Of a DNA stretch of 60,000 nt, positions 50,255 to 60,000 are shown piece by piece. The notes below the pieces were generated by a model. The model was not told the origin of the DNA, ran no database searches, and saw only the letters and a program-made list of their open reading frames with translations. Every line of letters begins with the position of its first letter. Positions within the stretch are counted from its first letter, which is position 1. The position numbers and the translations under genes are program-made. The stretch comes from Symsagittifera roscoffensis (lineage: Eukaryota; Xenacoelomorpha; Acoela; Convolutidae): contig NC_087063.1 in assembly GCF_963678635.1 (NCBI RefSeq), forward strand, positions 71,199,617-71,259,616, in the 5' to 3' direction.

Positions 50255-51942
50255 TCTCAATTTGTCACTTCTTAATGCCTATACACTTAATTCGATTGCT
50301 AGTGACCTTATAATTTGACTTCCAATAATAATGACACAACACAATAAATTTCACAAGATTCTATAAAATAGTGACCACGAATCCCAGTATGTTATCAGAG
50401 TACAGTTTGTTTATAATTTATTCACACTAACCGATTATCGGTCGTAAGATTTGAGAACTAGCACAATATGATGTTATCAGTCAATTTAAAAGATAGTGTA
50501 CTCACTACCCAATCAAGCACAAATTATGTTGATTTAAAATCAAAAACAAAAAAAAATATGTAATGACAGAATATGAATACCTCTATAAAAAAACGTATGT
50601 GTATTGTACTTTTAGTCGGTCGCAGTACAATAGTCGAACTTGCTTTTTAAAGAAGAAGCTTTCCCTGCTCGGTGCTGCACCAAACAGACAAAACCTTGAA
50701 GGCAGTAATTTTCTCAAGTGGGCGTCTATTGCACCCATCGAGTACTGTGTTACCTATCTGCCTTCGGACTGCCCGAGCTAGACCTTCTACAATCCTCAGG
50801 GCAGTCACTTTTCACAAAAACGCTCTTTTTAGTTTAGACTTAGTATCGCGTATATCTGAGTTCGGACCTGTTTTGTTTTGGTCTGGTTTTTTTGAAAGGC
50901 AAGTTACCAGTGCAGTCACCGATTCCTAGCTTGTCTGCTAATAACCTAATACCTCTCACTTTAGTCTTTCTTCCGTTTACCTAAGTCCTTTAATAAAATA
51001 ATACCCCTCCGGATTAGAAAAAAATAGGACCCTTCCGGACTAACACAATTTAGACCCCTCCGGATTGGGACCCCTCTGAGTTAGTAAATATAAGACCCCT
51101 CCGGATTGGGATCCCTCCGAATTAGCAAATATAAGACCCCTCCGGATTCGGACCCCTCCTAATTTGAAAAAAAAATTTTGACCCCTCCGGATTGGGAGCC
51201 CTCTGGTTTGAAAAAGTAGCTTTTCGGAGATTTCCTTCTTTCAACCTATACCCCTCCGGATACGTTCTCCGATGCAATTTTGCTTTTTCAATTAACTAGG
51301 AAGGGTATGTAATGCCTTCCTAGACCCTTCCGGATTGAAGTTAAGCCTCTTATTTGACAATTCACGCTAACGGTGAAGGGTCTTATCGTTAGCCTAACTT
51401 CGGTTCGATTAAGGTTTTCCTGTGCCTTTAGCCTTCCCTTTTCGTCTAGAACAGCCTAAAGTTACTTTACTCAACCGCTATTACCTTTTGGTAGGGGTGT
51501 AAGCGCTTTTCTAAAAAAAATTATAAAACGTGAAGGGTGTACCCTCCCAAATTGGTGAATTTGCTAAAAACAATCTCAAAAAATTTTCACGCTTACTTTT
51601 TCGAAAAACATTTGTCTTATCAGTAAGTTCAGCTAATTTCTGATCTATTGGTACCAAGATCAACTGGATATGCCAAGTAGTTCCGAAGTTATTAACCAAA
51701 AGGTCTTTTTTCTAAAGTCAAAAAATTTGTCTCTTATAGGTTCCGCCTAACTTTTTCCGCAATTCTGTTCTTTTCGACCTAAAAATTATTGATCCGAGCT
51801 CAGCAGGCCTACACTCTTCTAGTTCAATGCAAAAGACAAAATCTAAAACGTTTTAGTTGAAAAAATTTGCGAAAAACTATGCTACCTGTACCCCTCCAGA
51901 TTGATGAATCCACCAAATCAAACACGTTAAGTTCGATTTCTC

Positions 51943-52926
51943 TGCGACCCGGAAGGCTTTCGGGTAGCGGGTTTTAAAACCTGTAGATTCACTAGTGGAC
52001 GTTGTCTGAACAACTATTTTTACTGTTCTTAACTCAAAATTTCAAAAAAAATTCTGAATTTATAGTGTTTCGTTTTCTCAAAAATCACGAAAATTCGGTT
52101 TTCGGTTCCAAAATAGTTCCAACCACTTCCGAACTAAACTTAACCGGTTCTATCTATTATGGTAGTGCAGTTACGATGTAAAACACTACTTTAGCGCTTT
52201 TTTCCGTTCCAAAAAATATCGATATCTCAAAAATCGCGACTTGTGGGGGAATCAAAATATCGCTATTTTGACCCTAAAAACCGGTCTGCTTTCTGTGTTT
52301 TTCAGTGAAAAACGATATAGGAGTATTAATATAGGCTATATAAGTAATAAAATTAGTAATACTATACCCCTCCGGGTTTGTTTAATATCCGAATTAAGGA
52401 GCTTAACTCGGATATTCGCAGTTCGGTGAAGGGTCACTACAGTGCAGCACTGTCGAGCCCCCCACAGATTACTATCTTACTTTTTGTACCAAAAGGGATA
52501 CAAAACTTGTTCACGATACCCAACAGTCGATTATTGTTGTCGTTGAGCCCCTTCTTGATGCTCCTTGTACTGCTTGCCGGATCAGTCTTCTCCCAAGACC
52601 CCTCCGGATTGAGCGCAAATCAGCTGACCTTTCCGGATTGAACGCAATGTATCATTAACGTGCTTAATTGCTCAAATAACTCTATAGTACAAGCCTCACA
52701 AACGGGCTACAAAATTGATCGTAACGATCCTGACTGATATAAATGCCTGTAACAACAATATATCTATCAAAAACAAACGGGAGGGTCGGATCACATCTAG
52801 TCTGGGGGGATGATTTCTACTGATTTTTTTTTACTGTTTTTGATTTTTCGGTTAGTTTTTATGTTTTTTGTTTTTCTTGGGTACTATACTACTTTTTGTT
52901 TGGTTTTATATATATCTTTGGTCGAA
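51943..52926 (-). other. Element B sequence between duplication and 5' LTR
   Basis: About 1 kb, AT-rich, no supported gene. It holds a few CCCTCCGGATT motifs and a TGTAACAACA (52748) that could mark an LTR end, but no clear PBS ending in CCA lies beside it. It should contain the PBS and start of the leader. Confidence 0.4.
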
Positions 52927-53397
52927 ACACTCAAATTAACTTAATTACATGCAGAAATAGTGAGCTCATGGCTGGGTCTCAGTATCCCCATACCACGAGG
53001 TCACTCTTAAAATCAGGGCTACTACTACTTTTTGAATTATTATTGTTTTTGTTCATTAAATAAAATCATCATCTCCATCGATGATGGCTCAACCCTTTCC
53101 CCCCAACTCCTAGCTTCTCATCCTAGCAAAATGAATTCAGATGTTAGTTAAATTCAACTCAGGACATGACAGGGAGCTAAAAGTTTATATAAAACACTTT
53201 CAGTTCCAGTCCCGAGACCCCTCCGGATTCCTGAATCCGGGGAAATAAGGCTCTTATCTTCCTTCCGGAAGGCTGGTTTTCCACCCTTCACCGATGTGCG
53301 CAACGGCCTTGCAACTATTGTAGCGACACAATAGTTGCAACTCGGAGCGGTCTCTGCTACTTCTGTTTTTCCCTGTGGTTTTTCAATCACAATCTTC
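52927..53397 (-). repeat. Element B 5' LTR, partial, interrupted by element C
   Basis: It matches 27583-28017 of the B 3' LTR, with a 31-bp insertion near 52951. At CACAATCTTC the match stops and the C LTR begins (TGTAACATTCG). The rest of the LTR must lie beyond the right edge of the window, past element C. Confidence 0.7.
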
Positions 53398-54671
53398 TGT
53401 AACATTCGTCTACTGCAGTCACACATGAGGCTTAAGAAAAATAGGCCATATAACCATTGGCTCAAGAGTCAGGGACACTATCTCTTGTGTTTTTCTACCT
53501 CAAATCAGTCGGAGCCAATTCAGTTCGTTTGTGACATGAGACTACGACCCGTTACAGCTTAAAGGCTACTACTAAAATATCCCCCACTCTAGAATTAAGA
53601 ACGTCCCCATACTTAGGTCTCTAGATACCCAAAATACATGAACGCCGTTAAAAACCGGGTCGGAACAATCCGTTAAGTTACTTTTTATTAGACAGTGGAA
53701 CTTTGATCCATTTCAGATGGATCAACCTAAAACTCGCCTTACCTCAACATAACAATTATAAAACACACTCTAGAAATTTAAATTGGTACTCACATTGTAG
53801 CACGCTCAAGAATTGGGAGTAATTAAGTCGGTAAGCAACTCAAGAATTAAATAGTGTAACTAAATGAGTTCAATGTTTGCCAGTTTCAACAACAGGAATA
53901 AGTTTGTACTCTAGAATGCAGTTTTATGTGGACCATTGGGACACTCAAGCTGTCCACCTTTTCAACGAAGGTTCACTCTGGTCCAGTTCGAATAGTTGAC
54001 CAGTTGGATAATTGTCCAGTTCTCAGGAACACTCTGTCTTCTATTTCAAATAGGACAGCTCTACTCTAGATTATTATTGTCTCGGAAATTGCGAATGGCA
54101 ATTTCCTACTGATTTATCTTGCAACTTTCCCGCGATTGTCACTCGATTGTTCTCTTTTTTGACTTTCAGTTATCGCGAGAAAATCGTGCATGACAGGCTC
54201 CATTCGAATTTTTGAAAAATTAAATTTCACTCCAAAATCAAATGCTTTTTGCTTCTCTCAAGGTCAAACTTCCAAATATGACCGACTGGCACATACTCCC
54301 CGGACTCGAGATCGATGTCCTCATCGCGTGCTGTCGTCTGCCAGTGAGTCCCCGAAAACCGAGTGTTGCTCAAGGTACAGTGCCAGTGGTCATTTACAGA
54401 AGTTTGCAGCAGACTTAAGCTTATCTACACCCCAAAATTCACGGCCATGTAAAATTTTCACACTATCGCTAAACAGCAATCAAAATCTGCACACACCTGC
54501 ACCCTTGAATTCTCGCTTTTTAAGCCAATCATTTAAAATTTCTTTTGTCCCATTCAATCAGGAAATTGTCATGCAACATTTTGGTTTATATAGTAAATAT
54601 AGTATATTAATAACAATATTTGATTCGTTAAAATTTCTTTTTCGTGAATCCAGGTTTCACCCGGATCCACA
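53398..54671 (-). repeat. Element C 3' LTR
   Basis: 1274 bp bounded by TGTAAC (+ strand) and GGATCCACA, so on its own strand TGTGGATCC...GAATGTTACA, the TG..CA of an LTR. It aligns along its whole length with the A LTRs (GTCCGGGGAGTATGTG, CTCGCGATAACTGAAA, GGTTGATCCATCTGAAATGG, GACTCTTGAGCC). It is free of the internal duplications of A, so it is the best model of the A/C LTR. Confidence 0.85.
54585..54592 (-). promoter_or_regulatory. TATA box in the C LTR
   Basis: TATATAAA on the reverse strand followed by GTTGCATGAC, as in A at 21241. Confidence 0.6.
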
Positions 54672-54677
54672 CTCAAG

Positions 54678-54691
54678 CCCCCCTCCCCTCT
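54678..54691 (-). other. Polypurine tract of element C
   Basis: The reverse strand reads GAGAGGGGAGGGGG just before the 3' LTR. Confidence 0.75.
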
Positions 54692-54721
54692 CAAGACTCA
54701 AGATCCATTCGAACCATCCAC

Positions 54722-57451
54722 TCATCTCGCACTCTTCGCCTTGGAGGTGCCGCACCCTGAAGTACTAGATACGGCAAACTGTCTCATTAGTTCTTCTTCA
54801 TCATCGGAGCTAATCACGATCTCCTCCCAAGCCTTCAGCTGTTCATAGGATCGCATCCATTCTCTTTGCTCCTGCAACCTCTTTGCCTGGTTGGGTAGTA
54901 CCTTCACCCTAGATTCCCGGTTCAAACAAAAGGAGTTGTGCAGGCTCAAGCTCACATTCTTCGCCAGGTCCTCCTCTAGTATCGATTCCCTCGCTTTGGT
55001 ATTGTCTCTAGACATTTTACCCACTCTCTTCCATCCTGTCGTGATCGCATTTCGATGGGTCAACAGGGGTCTCTTGAAAGCTTCCGGCCCAATCTCGGCC
55101 TGGAACTGTCGATACTCCTTTTGATGCTTTCTCATGTGATCTTTCGTTGTCATGTACAACCAAGACGTCAGTGTCGCCCGAAACCATGGAAAGTACCTCA
55201 AACGGCTCCATACGTGTCTGACTTCCGTTGGTATGGCGAATACTTTGCACGCAGTCTCAAACAACTCGAGTCTCCTGCTGTAGTCTATCGCGTATATTGA
55301 CTCAGCCGTTGGCGTCGTTGCTTCCCGATACTTCGTTATATTCTCTTCTATCCATCTCAGAGCCAACATCGTACTCACTACTAAGAGCGTCACCTTCTGC
55401 CGGTGATCCGGTAGTCCGATCGACCGAATTTCTTCCGTATCCCACACCAGGCAAAGGTTCTTGTGATCTGGATACCACACCGTTTGTGCCAAACAGTGGA
55501 ATGTGCATTCTCCATGGGTGATCTCAATGCTCCTGAGGTTACGCTCCCCCGAGGCTTCCAAGAGAGGCTCAAGCTCTATCATTTTCTCATGCATCGTGTC
55601 GTTATCTTCCATGTTTGGAGCACCTCCCACAAGTTTTCCGATCACGTTTTGTCTCTCGTGATCGCTTGTGTTCTCACACTCCAACTTCAAAAGTTCTTCT
55701 CCCCAGATTTCACTCAAGTCATCTCTCAACTCTTTCGGTACTGTCCCTCTGATTTTTCTCAACAACTTGTGCGAGTGATGCGATATCCGAGCCAACCTCA
55801 CGCACTTGGGCACTGAGAAGGCCTTGTCCACCAGTACTCTCTGGCTGGATGCTTCCACCATCGCTATGTGCAGTGGGTAGTGGCTTCCACACAAGTTGGC
55901 CATCATTGACCCTATCAAGGATTTTGCGTTCAATGGCAGGCCATAAGCTTCGCTCATGGGAAACCCCATTTCCGCCTCGAGACCAACCTTCCAGCTCCGG
56001 ATGTGTTTTTGAGTCACCTGCAACACCCCAGGCCATGATTCTACGCTCAACGCCGTCACTAAATGGTGTTCAGACTCTAGCCTCTCCAGTGACTGCAGAC
56101 TACACATTCTCGAGAAGAATCCGAGAGCTGTCGCTATACTCACCGTAGTTCTCGCGTAACACTCCGCAACTATTTGCACTTCACTTTTCTCCCTTTCCGT
56201 GATATCTTCAAACCAAGTGACCAGGTCTTCTTTTTGAAAGGACAGTATCCTGACACATGACCGTCCATCGCAGGTGTGCTCTCCGTTCCCACACGTCGAA
56301 TCCAGACAGCTATCCGGCTCCATCTTCTTTGCTGACCCGAGCTTGCTCGTCTTTTCGCCTGACTCCTGCATCTGAGATGAGATTAGCTTGTGCAACACAC
56401 TCAACTTTGCCAGATCTTCATCTTCCGTTGGTGCTAACCTCACTCGCTCGGTGGTTTCCTCGATCAGACTCGCGTGGGGATGTGGACACCAGGAGGGTCT
56501 TAGTAGCTTCCATACCACTCCCAAGTTCGTGATTAACAAGCCATTTCCATCGCCCATGTTCACTTCAACTCTCTTGTTCGAGCGCGGTATGCTTACCACC
56601 TCTGGTGTTTTCTCAAGAATCAGGCCCAGGCTCGGCCCCTCTTTCTCCACCGCGTCTATTTCCACTATTCTTTCTGTCCAAAACTTCAGTAGCTCCGCTA
56701 CCTCGTGGTTCCTGTGAGCGCCTCCAGTTTCTGAGTCTAAGAAGGGATTGTAGGCTATTCCCATCACTCCCGACACGTATTGGTATTCCCCCTTCTCGTT
56801 GAGTCTCGAGTACTGCTCTGACGAGGCCAGGTTACGGTGAACATCATGCTCTTCTTCGAACTTCTTATTATAAAACCTCCGTACCTCGTCTAGCTTTCTG
56901 TGGTTCTCTAGGGATAGTCTGGAACCATCTTCCTTTTCTATTCCTGTACTCTGATACACGTTCAAGATGATCGTTGAGACCCTTTTTTCCATGGTTTTAC
57001 CTCCGCTTGCTCTCTGGTGGCATGCCAAGATGGTAATATCAGACATCATTGACATTATCCATCTCAAGAAACATGTGGCATCCTTCCTCCTAGCCAGGCT
57101 CAAGCCTGAATTGTCCCTGGCCACGTGTTGCATCAGTGCTTGAAACACATCTAGCTTCTTGCTTCCCAACTTCAGCCTGTCATACGAGGTCAATGTCTCC
57201 AACTCTATTCCAACCAGACTCCAGGTGAACATTAATTGTCCTGCAGTTCTAACGAAGGGATTCGCCATCAATGGCGGTGCTGATGAGGGTGTCCTCATTG
57301 CCTCTTCAAAATGATCCTTCAACAAGTTCTGCCAGGACCTCTTCAGCTGATTCGCCATTTCTATTTTATTAACCTCGGCCTTTTGCTGGGTGGCCCAATT
57401 GCGTCGCTTGCGAGCTACTCCACTGTCCAACTTCTTCAAGCAGTCCTCCAT
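54722..57451 (-). CDS. Accessory X5, intact in element C
   Basis: ATG 57451 (MEDCLKKLDSG), 909 codons, uninterrupted. The frame is open back to a TGA at 57479-57481, close to where B also has a stop before its ATG. The N-terminal 60 residues are basic (KRRNWATQQKAE). Conserved landmarks: YVSGVMGIAYNPFL, LLRPSWCPHPHASL, the cluster C-x4-C-x6-C-x4-C with a His before the third Cys, HGECTFHC, FSVPKCVRLARIS and VSLSLHNSFCLNRES, then an acidic SSDDEEE tail. The Cys cluster could bind zinc. No polymerase, protease or transmembrane signature is visible. I do not recognise the family; three copies in two lineages suggest a selected function. Confidence 0.85.
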   Translation of the reverse strand: MEDCLKKLDSGVARKRRNWATQQKAEVNKIEMANQLKRSWQNLLKDHFEEAMRTPSSAPPLMANPFVRTAGQLMFTWSLVGIELETLTSYDRLKLGSKKLDVFQALMQHVARDNSGLSLARRKDATCFLRWIMSMMSDITILACHQRASGGKTMEKRVSTIILNVYQSTGIEKEDGSRLSLENHRKLDEVRRFYNKKFEEEHDVHRNLASSEQYSRLNEKGEYQYVSGVMGIAYNPFLDSETGGAHRNHEVAELLKFWTERIVEIDAVEKEGPSLGLILEKTPEVVSIPRSNKRVEVNMGDGNGLLITNLGVVWKLLRPSWCPHPHASLIEETTERVRLAPTEDEDLAKLSVLHKLISSQMQESGEKTSKLGSAKKMEPDSCLDSTCGNGEHTCDGRSCVRILSFQKEDLVTWFEDITEREKSEVQIVAECYARTTVSIATALGFFSRMCSLQSLERLESEHHLVTALSVESWPGVLQVTQKHIRSWKVGLEAEMGFPMSEAYGLPLNAKSLIGSMMANLCGSHYPLHIAMVEASSQRVLVDKAFSVPKCVRLARISHHSHKLLRKIRGTVPKELRDDLSEIWGEELLKLECENTSDHERQNVIGKLVGGAPNMEDNDTMHEKMIELEPLLEASGERNLRSIEITHGECTFHCLAQTVWYPDHKNLCLVWDTEEIRSIGLPDHRQKVTLLVVSTMLALRWIEENITKYREATTPTAESIYAIDYSRRLELFETACKVFAIPTEVRHVWSRLRYFPWFRATLTSWLYMTTKDHMRKHQKEYRQFQAEIGPEAFKRPLLTHRNAITTGWKRVGKMSRDNTKARESILEEDLAKNVSLSLHNSFCLNRESRVKVLPNQAKRLQEQREWMRSYEQLKAWEEIVISSDDEEELMRQFAVSSTSGCGTSKAKSAR

Positions 57452-57478
57452 TTCCTTCAATGTCTCGAGGGCCACCCA

Positions 57479-58927
57479 TCACGTCCGGGAGGTGTTCCTC
57501 GTCTTGTTCCTCTCCAATGGATCACTCGTCACTTGCTTGCCCGTGGCCTGGTGTGCCTTCGAGATCCATTCTTTGCCGACATCCACTTCCCATGTCTGTC
57601 CGTTCGTTGAACCTCTCTTTACGTTTATCTTCTGATTCTTGAAGTCTTCCTCCGATGTCGAACTGGTGGAAGCCTCTATTTCCCTCTCTACTTCGAGTGG
57701 TCTTCTGAGCTCCGAGCTGCTCTTGTATGCCGCCGTCTTGCATCGAGCCAAAACCATGGGCGCCGTTTCTCTCAAGTTTCCTTCCGAAACAGCATCCACT
57801 GAAGGACTACCCAATCCCTCCACTTCTCTCTTCCTCTTGCGAGTCTTCACATCTCTGCTTGAGGGTGTTGTGGCTATCATCACTGATTCGACCTCTCTGT
57901 CTACCTCCAATCCTTCCAACTCTTGCCTCCCCCCTGCTCGAGCCTTAAGGATATTAGTACTTTTAATCATATTACTAGTCCCAACCTTATCCCTTTTTAT
58001 ATCATCAACTATTTTATCTACAGTTTTTTGTTTCAGAGTAGAGCTGTCCTCACATTTTTCTTCTCTAGTCTTCGATCGTGAATTCCTCAGCTCTACCAGC
58101 TTGCTCAGCAGCTCTTTTCTCGCCTTCTCATCCAGGCCCGTTCCTATCAGAAGCGGTTCTCCAAACCTTACGACTGTGTCCCACAGTTCCTCCTTGAATT
58201 TGTCCAGCGTCGTCTCGCTGCCCACTTCTTGATTGAATTCTTTTAGGAACTCCTGCCAAGCATCGTCCTTCAGGGACCCCAGGAACATGTCCCTGTTCCC
58301 TTCGAAAGTGTTCTTTTCCCCTTCCTCCGAGCTCAAGAGTATCATCCCCATATTGGAGGTCTCACTTGCCAATGGCAATTCCAGATTCTTCCGGGGGGAC
58401 GGAGTCAGAGGTGGAGTGGCAGTATCTGCCCAATTCTCCTCGCTCAAGTCTTTCAACAGCTCTTGAGTGGTGAGCTCCTCCCCTGATGGTCCTGGTTCAG
58501 GCGTATTCCCCACTTCCATGTCCTCACCGGCTTCACTGAGAGTTTCATCCATACTCCCTTCTTCTGACTCATTTCTCCTTCTCTCGAGAATTCTTTTGAA
58601 CCGGTCCTCCACGGGTCCACTCCTCTTGTCTCCAGGCGTGTCCACTGACAGTGGTGATGGTGTCGCAGGGTCCAATTTTTTGTATTCCGTCAGGGCTACG
58701 TGCAGCTGGCCTGCTGCATCTAGTTCTTTTCCCTCCTGTCTCATTTCCACCTGTTCTAAGCCATAGGGTGCCCTGTACTTTCTTGTTGCAAATTTCATGT
58801 CGTCCACCAATGCGACGTGCCCCTCCATCATGATCATCCTGCCATCATCCCATATTGGTAGCATGTTCTCTAGTCCCTCCTGCTCAAGAGCTCTCAAGAC
58901 CTTCCGCACCTCGTATCCGGGGGGCTG
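57479..58927 (-). CDS. Accessory X4 of element C
   Basis: About 476 codons in the same frame as X3 and X5. KYRAPYGLEQVEM (end of X3), then acidic Ser/Thr/Pro-rich sequence (TPPLTPSPRKNLE), a helical segment (LWDTVVRFGEPLLIG, LDEKARKELLSKLVELR), and KTRKRKREVEGL as a nuclear-signal-like patch. It starts after a TAG (58928-58930) that A lacks, so X3 and X4 are probably one protein broken in this copy. Confidence 0.7.
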   Translation of the reverse strand, partial: QPPGYEVRKVLRALEQEGLENMLPIWDDGRMIMMEGHVALVDDMKFATRKYRAPYGLEQVEMRQEGKELDAAGQLHVALTEYKKLDPATPSPLSVDTPGDKRSGPVEDRFKRILERRRNESEEGSMDETLSEAGEDMEVGNTPEPGPSGEELTTQELLKDLSEENWADTATPPLTPSPRKNLELPLASETSNMGMILLSSEEGEKNTFEGNRDMFLGSLKDDAWQEFLKEFNQEVGSETTLDKFKEELWDTVVRFGEPLLIGTGLDEKARKELLSKLVELRNSRSKTREEKCEDSSTLKQKTVDKIVDDIKRDKVGTSNMIKSTNILKARAGGRQELEGLEVDREVESVMIATTPSSRDVKTRKRKREVEGLGSPSVDAVSEGNLRETAPMVLARCKTAAYKSSSELRRPLEVEREIEASTSSTSEEDFKNQKINVKRGSTNGQTWEVDVGKEWISKAHQATGKQVTSDPLERNKTRNTSRT

Positions 58928-60000
58928 CTAACCTGTCATCTTTTTCGCTTGCGTCGTCCACGAATTTATCTTCGCCTCGCTAGTATGGAAGTAGACCGCC
59001 GCCGTGTAGCCGATGAACAGGGGGTCCCAGCCATCAGTGAAATACTTCTGCATTTCCTCCGTCGTCATCCTCGCCATTATGGAGGGAACTACCAAGGGAC
59101 TGTTCATTCCCAAGGTCATCCTCCTGACCATCGGGAACTCAGGCATGGCGGCTGGAAGGATTTCTTTCTCCATTATGGCCTCCAGCTCCCTCTTGACCAG
59201 TGCAAAGCATTCCTTCCAAGCAGGAATCCTCAAGATCTCTCGTCCGTCTGCCGTCAATGGGTTCAAGTTCCAAAACTTGGGATACGTTTCGATGGGGCCC
59301 TCTCGCTTGCCTCCCATTCTACATTGCATTTGCCCCCTGAAGTTGTACACTATCAGCTCGGCATCTTTCACTTTTCCAAAGAGTACCGTGTTGCTCATTC
59401 GCGCTCTGAGCACCTCCTGCTGACACCAATTGAGCGCCGTCCCATCCAGTATGCTGATAAGACTCAAGTGCGTCACAGAGTGACGATACGTTGTCACCAG
59501 GGGATCTGGGAATGCGTACGTCACTGCTGGACCATAAATGCAGGTCACCACCTCCTCTAGACCCCGGATTATCCCCATCGGGTCCGACCTCATTGCCAGG
59601 CATAGGTCCGTCATCAGAGGCATCCCTCCATTCATCTTCTTCCATTCTTCTCTTGAGGTTGGATTCTCATCTTCACCCGTCATGTGCCGATTCTGCATCA
59701 TGAGGTATTGCACTAACAACGTCTTCAACCCTGCGGCACACTTGTAGGAGTATGTTTCAATGCTCGAGTGGACTCTCCCCATAGACAGAGGCTCTCCATA
59801 TTCCATCAATCGATGAAACGACACCAATTCCCCATGGGTCAAGAGTAATAGTGCCAGATACCCATCAACTCGAAGTGTCTCTACTCCTCGACTAAACATG
59901 TATGCTGGGCCCATGTTGAACAAGTATCTGGGGTAGACCAGATACAAAGCCAAGAGCAGGCTGATGGGCATGCCCAATATATCCTGCACGAAGGCTCCAA
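58928..60000 (-). CDS. Accessory X3 of element C, partial
   Basis: Open to the window edge; the protein continues upstream. About 85% identical by eye to A 15996-16790: LLLALYLVYPRYLFNMGPAY, LTHGELVSFHRLMEYGEP, CIYGPAVTYAFPDP, YPKFWNLNPL and FTDGWDPLFIGYTAAVYFH. It is rich in hydrophobic helices separated by charged loops, without a signal peptide. It is the least broken example of X3 here and ends at the TAG mentioned above. Confidence 0.75.
   Translation of the reverse strand, partial: GAFVQDILGMPISLLLALYLVYPRYLFNMGPAYMFSRGVETLRVDGYLALLLLTHGELVSFHRLMEYGEPLSMGRVHSSIETYSYKCAAGLKTLLVQYLMMQNRHMTGEDENPTSREEWKKMNGGMPLMTDLCLAMRSDPMGIIRGLEEVVTCIYGPAVTYAFPDPLVTTYRHSVTHLSLISILDGTALNWCQQEVLRARMSNTVLFGKVKDAELIVYNFRGQMQCRMGGKREGPIETYPKFWNLNPLTADGREILRIPAWKECFALVKRELEAIMEKEILPAAMPEFPMVRRMTLGMNSPLVVPSIMARMTTEEMQKYFTDGWDPLFIGYTAAVYFHTSEAKINSWTTQAKKMTG

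Larger units (their letters stand above)
49018..51942. repeat. Tandem duplication, unit 2
   Basis: Second copy of 46097-49017. It lies nearer the 5' LTR, so transcripts would meet this copy first. The junction shares only TC with the original sequence. Confidence 0.95.

Noticed and set aside
52748-52926. TGTAACAACA as the firm end of the B 5' LTR
   Set aside because: Only six bases match the known LTR end, the following 175 bp are unlike the 3' LTR, and no tRNA-complementary PBS adjoins.
58928-60000. X3 as an envelope or fusion glycoprotein
   Set aside because: No signal peptide, no cleavage site, no single membrane anchor near the C-terminus; hydrophobic stretches are mixed with charged residues.

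Overview
The window is eukaryotic and almost entirely retrotransposon sequence. It has no prokaryotic operons, no RNA genes and no recognisable single-copy host gene. The Ty3/gypsy-type pol, the primer-binding site that fits an animal tRNA-Asn 3' end, and a CR1-type element with PHD and esterase domains point to an invertebrate animal. I favour a nematode, but that is inference and only moderately likely.

Layout. Element A (+ strand, 1 to 22616, with its last LTR bases stranded at 27354-27365) is a decayed Ty3/gypsy-like LTR retrotransposon: rearranged 5' LTR, PBS, a 2.1 kb leader with a 21-bp minisatellite, gag, two CCHC knuckles, protease, RT, RNase H, integrase, a macro-like domain, then a gap and about 8.2 kb of extra coding sequence, PPT and 3' LTR. 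A CR1-type non-LTR element (- strand, 22617-27353) sits inside the A 3' LTR. After about 41 bp of spacer comes element B (- strand, 27407-53397), a second, more intact and clearly divergent member of the same kind of element, with the same gene order and a 2.92 kb tandem duplication of its leader and gag start. Element C (- strand, 53398 to beyond 60000) is closely related to A and is inserted in the 5' LTR of B; only its 3' LTR and the end of its accessory region are visible.

Main biology. All three copies carry, downstream of pol, a large accessory module that ordinary Ty3/gypsy elements lack. The order is: helical/coiled-coil protein (X1); SGNH-hydrolase-like domain 1; a second SGNH-like domain; a hydrophobic conserved domain with a YGPA motif (X3); an acidic, low-complexity region with a KRKR nuclear-localisation-like patch (X4); and a separate roughly 900-residue protein with a conserved Cys cluster (X5). 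A and C are close to each other while B is distant, yet the module is retained in the same order, which argues for selection. Upstream of it, at the end of pol, lies a macro-domain-like ORF. The start of that ORF holds a roughly 76-nt block that is about 95% identical between A and B, with two potential hairpins.

Expression logic (inference). Gag and pol would be read from the LTR promoter. The accessory ORFs start after a 400-490 nt non-coding gap in both A and B, so they probably need a spliced or internal transcript. Leaders and LTRs carry short repeated motifs (a CTTGGGACAG minisatellite in A, CCCTCCGGATT in B, and a decamer GTCCGGGGAG shared by A, B and C) that could be cis-acting sites. 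A is certainly defective: RT catalytic Asp replaced, integrase core deleted, many stops. B keeps catalytic motifs but has scattered single-base frameshifts and in-frame stops that could be decay or assembly error.
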